Assembly (NCBI GenBank): GCA_051659505.1
Contig: JBOFOQ010000034.1
Span: 1 to 42,144, forward strand
Source of the DNA: JAGNZR01 sp051659505
GTDB lineage: Bacteria > Fusobacteriota > Fusobacteriia > Fusobacteriales > Fusobacteriaceae
Length of the DNA: 42,144 nucleotides
Direction: 5' to 3'
Under the pieces are notes generated by a model, which made no database searches, had not been told where the DNA came from, and saw only the letters and a program-made list of their open reading frames with translations. Below, piece after piece: positions 17,386 to 26,250 of the stretch (position 1 is its first letter; the number at the start of each line of letters is the position of its first letter). The position numbers were made by a program, and so were the translations under genes.

Positions 17386-19392
17386 TTATTTTTTAAATTC
17401 TTTTTTTAACTCCACTTCTAAAACATCTAGTAATCTATCAAATTCTGTTGATATTGCTTTAAAACTTTCCTCTTTACTTAAATCTACTCCAGCTTTTTTA
17501 AGTTGGTTCATAGGTTGGTCATTTCCTCCTGATTTTAGTAAAGTTAAATATAGTGCAGTAGCTTCTTCTCTTTCTTTAGAAGAGTATTTTAGGTTAGTTA
17601 CTCTATCATATATATTTGCTGATGCTGCAAAACTTGTAGCATACTGATAAACATAATATGGTGAATTAAAGAAATGTGGGATTCTTGCCCATATTATTTT
17701 TTGTAATTCATCAACTTTTATAGTTTCACCAAAATATTCCTTAAATAAATTAGCCATTATATTACTTAAAATATCAGGTGTTACAGGTTTTCCTTCTTCT
17801 ACTAATTTATGAACTTGGTATTCGTAATCAGCAAAAAGAGTTTGAATATAATAAGTTCCCATTATATTTCCTAAAGCTTGCTCTAAAAGAACTATTTTCT
17901 CTTTTGAATCTGTTGTTTTCTTTAGCATATTATCAAGAAGTAATCTCTCATTAAATGTAGAAGCTACTTCAGCTACAAATATTGTATAGCTACTTGTTGA
18001 ATAAGGTTGATTTTTACTTGAGTACATACTATGTAAAGTATGTCCAAGTTCATGTGCCAATGTATATACTGAATTTAGTGTCCCATTATAATTTAACAGC
18101 ATATACGGATGCACATCATAAATATTTATAGAGTATGCACCACTTCTCTTATTTTCAGTTTCATAAACATCTAACCAACCATCGCCTAAAGCTTTAGATA
18201 AATTAAGTGTATAATCCTCACCTAAAGGTTTTACTGAATCTAACACCATTTTTTTTGCATCTTCATAATCAAATTCTTTCTCATAATTAACTATATTAAT
18301 AGAGTTATCATAGTAATTATACTCCTCTAAATTTAAATATTTTTTTCTAAGTTCAATATATCTTCTAAGAGGAGCTACATTCTCCTTAGTTGACTTTAAT
18401 AAAGTTGTGTATATTTCAGTGCTTATATTTTTAGGTTCTAAAGCTCTTTCTAAAGATGAACCAAAGTTTTTAGCTTGAGCTGAAGCTACTCCTCTTTGAA
18501 CAATACCTCGGTAAATTGCTCCGTATGTATTTTTATTAACTTCAAATGAGTTATACAGTGCTTCAAAAGCATTCTTTCTATTTTCTTGTATTCTATCAGT
18601 GGAAACTATCTTTGAATAAGCACCATTAGTTACAGTTATTTCTTCTTTATCCTTTCCATTTGAATCTTTTAACATTATTTTATTAAATTTAATATCTGAA
18701 GTTGAAAGCTCCTGATAAACGTCATTTATTGACCCGTTAAATTGTGAATAATATGATAATAGTTTTTCGCTATTTTCATCTAAAACATGAGATTGAAGTC
18801 TGTAAGTCTCCATTAAAGAGAATCTATGTGATTCTAATTTTTCTTTATTTTCGTCTATCCATTTTATCATTGTAGTTTTTGGAACTGTTAATATTTCAGG
18901 AGTTATCCAAGCTGTTACTATTCCAAACTGTGTATATAAAGCTTCAATTTCTTGAAGTTTTTCTGAGGCTACACTATCCTTTGAATTTAAATCTTTCATT
19001 AAATATGGATATAAATATATTTTATCCACTAGTCTTGATAGTTTTTCATCTAACTCTACTAATTCTATAAATTTTCCAGAACTTTTTGAGATTTCACCTT
19101 TATACTTAGGTATCTCCCCCATAATAACTTTCATTTTTTCAACATCTGCTGTCCATTCATTCCAACTAGGATAGATGTCTTCTAAACTCCATTTATATTT
19201 TTTTTCTATATCTTCTCTTTTTAGCATTTGTCCTCCTTTTGTTTCTATTTCTTTCTTTTCTGTTTCTTTTGACTCTATTTTTGAGGGCTGTATTTCTTTT
19301 GTTCCTTTAGACTCTTCTTTATTATTGTTCACATACACAATTAAGTTAAGAGCTACTATAAATAATATTAAAATTATAATTTTTTTCTTCAC
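17386..19392 (-). CDS. pepF: Oligoendopeptidase F with N-terminal membrane anchor
   Basis: A 668-residue M3B zinc peptidase. The catalytic motif HELGH lies at residues 447-451, with a downstream glutamate in FVAEVASTFNERLLLD. Residues 4-21 form a hydrophobic segment, followed by a lysine/glutamate-rich linker (about 24-54) that ordinary cytosolic PepF proteins lack. The normal PepF start corresponds to M56 (MLKREDIEKKYKWSLEDIYP). That codon has its own near-perfect ribosome site (see 19225-19240), so two products may be made: an exported or anchored form and a cytosolic form. The start at 19392 overlaps the preceding metallophosphoesterase gene by 4 nt. Confidence 0.93.
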   Translation of the reverse strand: MKKKIIILILFIVALNLIVYVNNNKEESKGTKEIQPSKIESKETEKKEIETKGGQMLKREDIEKKYKWSLEDIYPSWNEWTADVEKMKVIMGEIPKYKGEISKSSGKFIELVELDEKLSRLVDKIYLYPYLMKDLNSKDSVASEKLQEIEALYTQFGIVTAWITPEILTVPKTTMIKWIDENKEKLESHRFSLMETYRLQSHVLDENSEKLLSYYSQFNGSINDVYQELSTSDIKFNKIMLKDSNGKDKEEITVTNGAYSKIVSTDRIQENRKNAFEALYNSFEVNKNTYGAIYRGIVQRGVASAQAKNFGSSLERALEPKNISTEIYTTLLKSTKENVAPLRRYIELRKKYLNLEEYNYYDNSINIVNYEKEFDYEDAKKMVLDSVKPLGEDYTLNLSKALGDGWLDVYETENKRSGAYSINIYDVHPYMLLNYNGTLNSVYTLAHELGHTLHSMYSSKNQPYSTSSYTIFVAEVASTFNERLLLDNMLKKTTDSKEKIVLLEQALGNIMGTYYIQTLFADYEYQVHKLVEEGKPVTPDILSNIMANLFKEYFGETIKVDELQKIIWARIPHFFNSPYYVYQYATSFAASANIYDRVTNLKYSSKEREEATALYLTLLKSGGNDQPMNQLKKAGVDLSKEESFKAISTEFDRLLDVLEVELKKEFKK
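19225..19240 (-). promoter_or_regulatory. Internal ribosome site and second start of pepF
   Basis: On the minus strand aaaaggaggacaaatg places a full aaggagg 5 nt before an in-frame ATG (complement of 19225-19227, residue M56). The bases also encode the linker residues TKGGQM. This is a stronger initiation context than that of the upstream start. Confidence 0.7.
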
Positions 19393-20483
19393 AAAATCCT
19401 CCTTAAGTTCAATATAACTATTTCACTTTTACTTCTTATTCTGTATGGAATTACCCAAGTTCCTAGTCCAGAAGTTACAACACTATGAAAATTATTATTA
19501 CTTTTATAACCATAAGGGTTTTCGTACATATATTTAACTAAAATATTAAAGGGAAAAAGTTGACCATTATGAGTATGACCAGATAAATAAAGAATCTCTT
19601 TTTGTTCTTTATTATTTTTTATTTCTTTTGCACCAATAGGGTTATGGTCTAAAACTACAGTACTTTTATTTTTATCGATTTCTTTTAACAGTTCATAAAA
19701 AGGTTTTCGTCTTTTATTGTGACTATCATCTCTACCTATAAAATTTATTCCATTTATCTCTATTGTCTCATCTTTTAATATATTTATTCCTAAATTTCTT
19801 ATATATTTTTCATTTCCCTCTATACCACCATAATATTCATGATTTCCCAGTACCGCATATATTCCATATTTAAATTTAAACTCTTTTATTTTTTCTTTAA
19901 CATCATCTTTTATTGTTTTATATGAAAAATCTATTATATCACCCGTTATAACAACAAGTTCAACTTTCTCTTCTTCCATTAATTTAAAAGATTTTCTTAA
20001 CACATCGCCATTAAATTTATCATTTAAATGAATATCAGATATAAAACCTATTTTCATAGTTTCTACATCATTACTTTTTAATATTGGTATTTCATATTTT
20101 TTTATATTAAGTTTTCTAAAATTTATACTTCCTATAATTCCTAATATACTTAAGTATAGCATAAATATAATATTAAAATATAACTTATTATTTTTTAGTA
20201 TATTTATTAAATTAAACTTGAAGAACTTCAAAAGAAGACTTATCAAACCAATAACAATTATTCCTAAAATAATATAATTAAGATAAAAGAGGTAATGCCC
20301 TAAAATTTTATCTAAAATACCTTTTCGTTCCCCTCTTGTTATAAATATCATTACTATAGGTAATAATACTAATAAAGAAACTAGATATAAAAATATTGAA
20401 GATTCGTATATTTCATAAATAAAATAAGTCATAAAACTTATTAATAGTATCATTAAGATAAAAAATTTTAATCTTATAGACAT
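19389..20483 (-). CDS. Membrane-anchored metallophosphoesterase
   Basis: A 364-residue calcineurin-type phosphoesterase. The N-terminal 130 residues hold about four hydrophobic segments; the catalytic domain follows with the metal-ligand series GFISDIHLND, ELVVITGDIIDF, AVLGNHEYYG, VVLDHNP and LYLSGHTHNGQLFPF. This is the YkuE/YaeI-like class; relatives act on UDP-sugar lipids or cyclic nucleotides, and the substrate here is unknown. It lies 10 nt downstream of guaB and overlaps pepF by 4 nt, so guaB, this gene and pepF may share a transcript. Confidence 0.88.
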   Translation of the reverse strand: MSIRLKFFILMILLISFMTYFIYEIYESSIFLYLVSLLVLLPIVMIFITRGERKGILDKILGHYLFYLNYIILGIIVIGLISLLLKFFKFNLINILKNNKLYFNIIFMLYLSILGIIGSINFRKLNIKKYEIPILKSNDVETMKIGFISDIHLNDKFNGDVLRKSFKLMEEEKVELVVITGDIIDFSYKTIKDDVKEKIKEFKFKYGIYAVLGNHEYYGGIEGNEKYIRNLGINILKDETIEINGINFIGRDDSHNKRRKPFYELLKEIDKNKSTVVLDHNPIGAKEIKNNKEQKEILYLSGHTHNGQLFPFNILVKYMYENPYGYKSNNNFHSVVTSGLGTWVIPYRIRSKSEIVILNLRRIL

Positions 20484-20493
20484 CTGCCCTCCA

Positions 20494-21951
20494 TTATTTT
20501 GAATAATTCGGTGCTTCTTTAGTTATTATTACATCATGAGGGTGACTTTCTTTTAATCCTGCCCCTGTTATTTTTATAAATCTTGCATCTTCTTTTAATG
20601 ACTCTATTGTTCCAGTTCCACAGTATCCCATTCCTGCTCTTATTCCACCACATAACTGAAATACTACATCCTTAAGGTCACCTTTTACAGAAACTCTCCC
20701 TTCTATTCCCTCAGGTACTAATTTTTTTACATCATTTTGAAAATATCTATCCTTTGAGCCCCTTTTCATTGCAACCATAGAGCCCATTCCAACATAAACT
20801 TTGTAACGTCGACCTTCATAGATAAGTTCCTCTCCAGGTGCTTCTGTTGTTCCTGCTAAAAGTCCCCCTAACATAACACAACTTGCTCCTGCTGCTATTG
20901 CTTTAACTATATCTCCAGAAAATTTTATTCCTCCATCTGCAATAACTCCAATATTTCTACTTTTACAAACTTCATACACATCATTTACAGCAGTTAGTTG
21001 TGGCACTCCTACTCCAGCAACTATTCTTGTTGTGCATATAGAACCTGGTCCAACTCCTACTTTTACAGCATCTGCTCCTGCTTCTATTAAATCCAGTGCA
21101 GCTTCAGCAGTTACAATATTTCCACCTATTATATTTAATTTAGGATACTCTGCTCTTATTTTTTTTATAATTTCTATAACACCTCTAGAATGACCATGAG
21201 CTGAGTCTACAGTTATAATATCAACTCCAGCTTCAACTAAGGCTTTAACTCTATCTAAAGTATCAGGACCTATCCCAACAGCAGCTCCCACTCTTAATCT
21301 TCCGTGTGAATCTTTACACGCATTAGGATACTCTACTAAATTATCTATATCTTTAATTGTGATAAGTCCTTTTAAATGCCTATTTTCATCGACAATAGGT
21401 AATTTTTCTATTCTGTTTTCCAAAAGAATATCTTTTGCTTCTTCTAGAGTTATTCCAACACCTGCTGTTACTAATTTTTCTTTAGTCATAATATCTCTTA
21501 CTAATTGAGCCATATCTTTACGGTATTTTAAATCTCTATTAGTTATTATTCCCACAAGAGTTCCATCTTTTTCTATAACAGGAAGTCCAGATATTTTGTA
21601 TCTTCTCATTATTTCTTCTGCTTGACCTAGTGTAGAGTCCTTTGTAAGAGTAATCGGATTTCTAATCATACCACTTTCATTTCTTTTTACTCTATCCACT
21701 TCAGAGGCTTGATCTATTATAGTTAAATTTTTATGAATAAATCCTATTCCACCTTGTCTTGCAATGGCAATAGCTAAGTCTCCCTCAGTAACAGTGTCCA
21801 TCGCTGCACTTAAAAGAGGAATATTTAGAGTTATATTTTTAGTTAACTTTGTTTTTAAACTTACCTCATGAGGTAGTACTTCTGATTTTGCTGGAACTAA
21901 TAGTACATCGTCAAATGTTATTGCTTCTTTTATAATTTTTCCATTCATCAT
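20494..21951 (-). CDS. guaB: Inosine-5'-monophosphate dehydrogenase
   Basis: A 485-residue enzyme that oxidises IMP to XMP in GTP synthesis. The TIM-barrel start ITFDDVLLVPAKSEV and LSAAMDTVTE is followed by two CBS domains (about residues 95-205), then GGNIVTAEAALDLIEAGADA, the catalytic loop GVGPGSICTTRIVAGVG and the mobile flap GMGSMVAMKRGSKDRYF. All expected motifs are intact. Two consecutive ATG codons (21951 and 21948) follow taggag; either could serve. Confidence 0.97.
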   Translation of the reverse strand: MMNGKIIKEAITFDDVLLVPAKSEVLPHEVSLKTKLTKNITLNIPLLSAAMDTVTEGDLAIAIARQGGIGFIHKNLTIIDQASEVDRVKRNESGMIRNPITLTKDSTLGQAEEIMRRYKISGLPVIEKDGTLVGIITNRDLKYRKDMAQLVRDIMTKEKLVTAGVGITLEEAKDILLENRIEKLPIVDENRHLKGLITIKDIDNLVEYPNACKDSHGRLRVGAAVGIGPDTLDRVKALVEAGVDIITVDSAHGHSRGVIEIIKKIRAEYPKLNIIGGNIVTAEAALDLIEAGADAVKVGVGPGSICTTRIVAGVGVPQLTAVNDVYEVCKSRNIGVIADGGIKFSGDIVKAIAAGASCVMLGGLLAGTTEAPGEELIYEGRRYKVYVGMGSMVAMKRGSKDRYFQNDVKKLVPEGIEGRVSVKGDLKDVVFQLCGGIRAGMGYCGTGTIESLKEDARFIKITGAGLKESHPHDVIITKEAPNYSK

Positions 21952-21998
21952 TTTTTTTCTCCTATTTTTTTTATAAAAAATATCTTTAATTTTCTAAT

Positions 21999-22007
21999 AT
22001 TATAGCA
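21999..22007 (-). promoter_or_regulatory. guaB promoter -10 (extended)
   Basis: Minus strand TGCTATAAT forms an extended -10 about 50 nt upstream of guaB. A -35-like TTGAAA is present but only 15 nt away, so recognition may rely on the TG extension. Confidence 0.5.
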
Positions 22008-22045
22008 TATATTTATAATTTTCAATTTAATTTTAAAAATAAGAT

Positions 22046-22086
22046 AAAAATAGAGAGTTTCTCTTTTAAAGAGAACCCTCTATTTT
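22046..22086 (-). terminator. Terminator overlapping the PRD gene stop
   Basis: Long stem aaaaatagagagtttctctt paired with aaagagaaccctctattttt (one internal mismatch). The stop codon of the PRD gene (22066-22068) sits at the loop and its last codons form one arm. Confidence 0.75.
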
Positions 22087-22449
22087 TATTTGTTTTCCTA
22101 AAACTACAGAAATATTTGCCAACATATACTTCTCTTCGCTTTCTGGTAAAACAACATCTAAAATTTTTGTTAAATCCCCATAAATTTGATTCGCTTTTTT
22201 TATGTAGATACTTTCTAAAATCTCTTTAAATACTTCTTCATCTATTGATTTTACTGGTTCATTATTTTTAACTCTCATTATAGCCAAAGATAAATGGGTA
22301 ACTAGCATTGCTCCGTTATCTTCAGTAAGTTCAATCCCATGTTTTTCATTAAACATTTGAATAACGTTTATCATTACTTCTTTTGTAGAATTAGTTATTG
22401 CTCCTGAATTATTTAATATCTCTAGTCTAGTCTCTAAGTTCACCTCCAT
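22066..22449 (-). CDS. Stand-alone PRD-domain protein (YhfY-like paralog)
   Basis: A 127-residue single PTS-regulation domain with no DNA-binding or PTS module attached. It closely resembles the YhfY-like protein at 29911: the two share long blocks such as RLEILNNSGAIT, KEVM and IQMFNEKHGIELTEDNGAM, and differ mainly at the C-terminus, where this one adds GKQIKIEGSL. The histidine HLSLAIMR is conserved. It lies about 7.5 kb from the yhf operon as its own unit. It may be a duplicated regulator, a dimer partner of YhfY or a binder of its substrate. Function unknown. Confidence 0.8.
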   Translation of the reverse strand: MEVNLETRLEILNNSGAITNSTKEVMINVIQMFNEKHGIELTEDNGAMLVTHLSLAIMRVKNNEPVKSIDEEVFKEILESIYIKKANQIYGDLTKILDVVLPESEEKYMLANISVVLGKQIKIEGSL

Positions 22450-22611
22450 ATTTATTATTTATAACCTTTATTATACACTAAATTTCTTTTATATAATAGA
22501 GCATAAATTCCAAGTTTTACTATTCATAAATAAAAATTAATATAATATGTTTAAAAGCACTGTATTAAGAACTTATACTTTTTTTAGTTCCTCACTAGTT
22601 TTACCGAATTT

Positions 22612-23373
22612 CTAATTTCTTTCAACATCTAATTGATCTTTTTCATAATAGATTTTTCGTACGCTAGTATCTTGTTTTCCGGATTTATAATATTTTTCAG
22701 ACTTTATTTTACCACTATGATAATACTCTTTTTTTACGCCATTTCGGTCACCTGATTTATAATTTTCTTCAAGCTTTAATTGACCATTTTTATAATACAT
22801 TTTTCGTACGCCATTTTTTTTATTAGATTTATAATTTTCTTCTCTCTCTAATTTACCATTTTCAGAATACATTTTTTTTACGCCATCTTTTTCACCGGAT
22901 TTATAATTTACTTCAACCTCTAATTGACCATTTTCATAATAATTTTTAAATACGCCATTTCGGTAACCGGATTTATAATTTCCTTCTCCCCATAATTGAC
23001 CATTTTCATAATAATCTTTAACTACGCCATCTAGTAGACCAGATTTATTATTTCCTTCACTCTTTAATTGACCATTTTCATAATAATCTTTATCTACTCC
23101 ATCTTTTTTACCGGATTTATAATTTCCTTCACTCTCTAATTGACCATTTTCATAATACAATTTTTGTACGCCATCTAGTTTACCGGATTTAAAATTTCTT
23201 TCAATATATAAGAGACCACTTCTATAAGTACTTATAGAAGTTCCTGTGAATCTTTTTTTTCCATCTACTTTATAAACTCCATTTATTTCTTGTAATTGTG
23301 AATGATCTATTTTTTCATTATTACAAAATATAAAAACCACATTTAGCATAAATATATATAATATTTTTTTCAC
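22612..23373 (-). CDS. Secreted MORN-like repeat protein (YwqK-type)
   Basis: About 253 residues from the GTG at 23373, which follows a gaggggggg ribosome site; an in-frame ATG 39 nt further up has no such site. The N-terminus KKILYIFMLNVVFIFC is a signal peptide, possibly of lipoprotein type with a weak lipobox. The body is seven or more tandem 24-residue units with the consensus YYENGQLxxEGNYKSG then xxDGVxK. Such YwqK/MORN-variant repeats occur in exported proteins of fusobacteria, often several per genome; in some genomes they are annotated as antitoxins, which I do not adopt. Function unknown. Confidence 0.75.
   Translation of the reverse strand: MKKILYIFMLNVVFIFCNNEKIDHSQLQEINGVYKVDGKKRFTGTSISTYRSGLLYIERNFKSGKLDGVQKLYYENGQLESEGNYKSGKKDGVDKDYYENGQLKSEGNNKSGLLDGVVKDYYENGQLWGEGNYKSGYRNGVFKNYYENGQLEVEVNYKSGEKDGVKKMYSENGKLEREENYKSNKKNGVRKMYYKNGQLKLEENYKSGDRNGVKKEYYHSGKIKSEKYYKSGKQDTSVRKIYYEKDQLDVERN
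22670..23165 (-). repeat. 72-bp tandem coding repeats
   Basis: DNA repeats with a 72-bp period inside the MORN-like gene, about seven copies, each carrying minus-strand 'tattatgaaaatggtcaa' or a near variant. Inner units are most alike; both ends have diverged. Such arrays change length by recombination. Confidence 0.85.
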
Positions 23374-23891
23374 AATCCCCCCCTCGTATAATAAAGATAT
23401 AAAAATCTTCATTAATTTTATTACTGAATTTTATTCTATCACACATAAAAAAGAAAATAAAGTTCTTCTCTCGATTTTAAGAGTTTTATTTTCTTTTTTA
23501 TATTAATAAATTACTGAATTTAAAGATAATAATGTTACTTTTTAGTATAATGATTTAAAATCTAAAGAAACAATATTTTTGAAGAGATCCTTTAATTTGT
23601 TCTAATTGCAATATCAAAATGATTCTTACAGAATTTTATCATTACAAATATGGCTGCAGATTCTATAATTGATAATGCAGGTATTTTTTTTCATATAGTT
23701 CACTATGCTTCTTTGTCGTCTTCATTTTTTATTTCTTTTGAACCTTTTTATTAAATCCAATAATTTATTATTCTCGACTAGTTTAATAAATATTTTTTTA
23801 GGAATCTGATCAATTCTATACTTTCATAATATTAAATTAAAATTAGCTCTAAAAATTAGAGCTAATTAATTATTTTGAATATTTGCTTTCT
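23374..23891. other. Gene-poor interval between MORN-like gene and yhfW
   Basis: About 520 nt without a convincing gene. It holds an AT-rich inverted repeat near 23450-23500 (aaaagaaaataaa/tttattttctttt), a possible terminator of a lost gene, then about 300 nt with short open stretches on both strands that match nothing I recognise. The yhf operon terminator lies at its right end. Confidence 0.5.
23841..23867 (-). terminator. yhf operon terminator
   Basis: Perfect 12-bp stem aattagctctaa/ttagagctaatt with a 3-nt loop, downstream of the yhfW stop at 23892. Confidence 0.8.
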
Positions 23892-25091
23892 TTATAATTT
23901 TCCTAAAAATGATTTTCCATTATCTAATAATTTCTTTCCAAAATACTCTGCCACACTTTGACCAATATCTGAAAGACTCTCTCTTTCTCCTATATTTTGT
24001 CTCTTTAGTCCTTTTTTATAAATTAAAATAGGAACTTGTTCTCTTGTGTGATTTCCGTGTCCAATACTTGGATCATTCCCATGATCTGCAGTAACAACAA
24101 GTATATCCTCTGCTTCTAGTAATTCTATAACTTTTCCAAGTTTTTTATCTACAACTTCAAGTCTATTTCCATATCTTACAGGATCTTCTTGATGTCCAGC
24201 TAAATCTGTTTCCTGTATATTCGCACAAATAAAAGCAATTTTGTTATTTTTTATCTCTTCTATTAATTTATCCATAACTTTTTCGCTATCCACCATAAAA
24301 ATGGATTTACCCTTGGGATTTTCAACTATATCTGCAACCTTTCCAATTAATATTGTTTTAGCCACTTCCTCTATTCTTTTTGGCAACTGTACTTTACTAT
24401 CCACTCCATATCCCATGTGTTGTACTTGATAGCCTTTTTTATAAACACCAGATTTTGGAGCATTTATCCCACCAAAGGACTTATATCTACACTCATAAGC
24501 CTCTTTTATATTTTCTAAAGTTATATCTTCTCCACCAAAAGTTATAACCCTTGGCACTTTAACTACTTTTCTAACAGCTCTTCCTATTTCTAATAATTTT
24601 TCATAACTTATAAGGTCTAGTGCTCCTGTTATATTGTAAACCTGTCCTAAATCAGCTTCTAAATTATCTCCCACTGTGGCACATTTATTTACAACTAGTA
24701 CCTCACACGGTTTTCCAAATCGCTCAACAGAGTAGCCTTGTTTCTTTAGTTCTTTCTCAACCTCATCTATAACTTCATAAAAAGGCTCTACTTTAGGTTG
24801 TTTTGGATATGTCCCCATAAGTTCTTGGTGTCCATAAAAAGTATCACACCAAAAATGCATAAGATTTGATTTTCCATATACAGCTTCTTTTGAAAATTTT
24901 ATATTTCCACTTTCTATCCCTGATGCATTAGCAATCCCTAATTTTTCTAAGTTAGGTATTTTTAAATCAGGATTACTTTTTAATACACTTCTATAGGTAT
25001 TAGCTCCTATATCTTGTGGCCTAACATCTTTAACATCTCTCATTTCTCCAATTCCTAAACTATCCAGTACTAATACTACAAATCTTTTCAT
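23892..25091 (-). CDS. yhfW: YhfW-like phosphopentomutase-family protein
   Basis: A 399-residue alkaline-phosphatase-superfamily metalloenzyme related to phosphopentomutase. It opens with FVVLVLDSLGIGEMRD and ends with the metal motifs TADHGNDPSIGHGNHTREQVPI; NIQETDLAGHQEDPVRYGN gives another ligand set. DeoB-type enzymes move phosphate on ribose or deoxyribose; YhfW is a distinct branch and its substrate is unknown to me. Last gene of the yhf operon, 3 nt from yhfX and followed by the hairpin terminator. Confidence 0.85.
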   Translation of the reverse strand: MKRFVVLVLDSLGIGEMRDVKDVRPQDIGANTYRSVLKSNPDLKIPNLEKLGIANASGIESGNIKFSKEAVYGKSNLMHFWCDTFYGHQELMGTYPKQPKVEPFYEVIDEVEKELKKQGYSVERFGKPCEVLVVNKCATVGDNLEADLGQVYNITGALDLISYEKLLEIGRAVRKVVKVPRVITFGGEDITLENIKEAYECRYKSFGGINAPKSGVYKKGYQVQHMGYGVDSKVQLPKRIEEVAKTILIGKVADIVENPKGKSIFMVDSEKVMDKLIEEIKNNKIAFICANIQETDLAGHQEDPVRYGNRLEVVDKKLGKVIELLEAEDILVVTADHGNDPSIGHGNHTREQVPILIYKKGLKRQNIGERESLSDIGQSVAEYFGKKLLDNGKSFLGKL

Positions 25092-25094
25092 AAG

Positions 25095-26249
25095 CTATAT
25101 CTCTCTTCCTAAACTATCGTAAATACCTACAATTTTAGGAGTTTTACTTTTTACTCCTTCAATTAATACTACATTGCTTCTCGTCACAAATATTTGTGTT
25201 CTAAAAGCTCCAATAACAGTTTCTCCAATTTTGCTATTTCCGCATATTTCAAAATAATAATCAATGCTCTCCATAGTTGGAGCTTCTATTCCTTGACATC
25301 TCATTTTTTCAAACTCTTTACCTACTAAAACATTCTTTATTCCTGAACGTCTATAGTGACCGCCTCCATAAGAATAAGATTTTTCATTTAAGTTATGAGA
25401 TATTTCAGATACATAGACAATTGCAGGAATCTCTCCATCTAAATTTCTACTATTAAAAGGAGTTGTTCCAGTAAGGGCATGCCCTGGCTCTCCATGAGTT
25501 CCACCATGATGTTTTATATCTTCAATATTTTCTAGTGATGTAGATGATGGCATATTAAGTTGTTCTACAATTATTCCTATATCTTTTAATATTTTTTCAG
25601 CTTTTTTTATTGTCTCAATATTTTTAGTCCCTTCAATTTTATTTTTATCATAATTATATAAAAAACATGGAAAAGATGTAAGTCCATTAATTCTTACATT
25701 TTTTAATTCCAAAATATCTTTAGTCACTTTCTCTAACTCAGTTAAGTAAAACCCACCACTTTGACCTGAATATATTTCACTATCTTTTTCTAAAACCCTT
25801 AACATAATATCTTGAACTTTACCATATTTTTTTGCTGCTAAATTTATTTCTTTTATTTTTTCTAAAGAATAAACTGTTATAATCTCAGGACTATATTCTA
25901 CAACCTTATCAACAAGAGAAGATGGTATTTGAACTAGATGACCAACGTTACCAAGCTTTATTCCCTTATTCATCATAACTAAAGCTTCTTTAAAATCAAC
26001 AGTTACAATTCCGTCAAATCCTATATCTATAAGTTTTTTAGCTAAATATGGAACTCTCCCAAATTGTTTAGTCATAGCATATAGTTTTATTCCATTTTTT
26101 TTTGCTTTTTTGCAAAGAGATTTTCCATTTTCTAAAATGGCATCTACATCTAAAACATAGGTATCTGGAAATATTTCTCCCTTTTGATGAAGCTCTATTG
26201 CAATCTTTACTAATTCTGGATTTTTTCTTTGTACAATATCTAAAAACAA
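25095..26249 (-). CDS. yhfX: YhfX-like PLP enzyme (alanine racemase N-terminal fold)
   Basis: A 384-residue protein. DTYVLDVDAILENGKSLC and LYAMTKQFGR (PLP-binding lysine, about residue 60) place it in the fold-III alanine racemase/amino-acid decarboxylase group. Later blocks include GLTSFPCFLYN, GGTHGEPGHALTGTTPF and SYGGGHYRRSGI, characteristic of the YhfX branch. The reaction is not known to me; an amino-acid racemase or lyase is plausible. It lies 1 nt from yhfS upstream and 3 nt from yhfW downstream. Confidence 0.85.
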   Translation of the reverse strand: MFLDIVQRKNPELVKIAIELHQKGEIFPDTYVLDVDAILENGKSLCKKAKKNGIKLYAMTKQFGRVPYLAKKLIDIGFDGIVTVDFKEALVMMNKGIKLGNVGHLVQIPSSLVDKVVEYSPEIITVYSLEKIKEINLAAKKYGKVQDIMLRVLEKDSEIYSGQSGGFYLTELEKVTKDILELKNVRINGLTSFPCFLYNYDKNKIEGTKNIETIKKAEKILKDIGIIVEQLNMPSSTSLENIEDIKHHGGTHGEPGHALTGTTPFNSRNLDGEIPAIVYVSEISHNLNEKSYSYGGGHYRRSGIKNVLVGKEFEKMRCQGIEAPTMESIDYYFEICGNSKIGETVIGAFRTQIFVTRSNVVLIEGVKSKTPKIVGIYDSLGREI

Positions 26250-26250
26250 A

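Noticed and set aside
22612..23373. YwqK-type repeat protein as the antitoxin of a toxin-antitoxin pair
   Set aside because: No toxin gene is adjacent, and the protein has a signal peptide, which argues against a cytosolic antitoxin.
23413..23891. Short ORFs in the interval right of the MORN-like gene
   Set aside because: The open stretches are under about 30 codons, lack ribosome sites and resemble no family I know.
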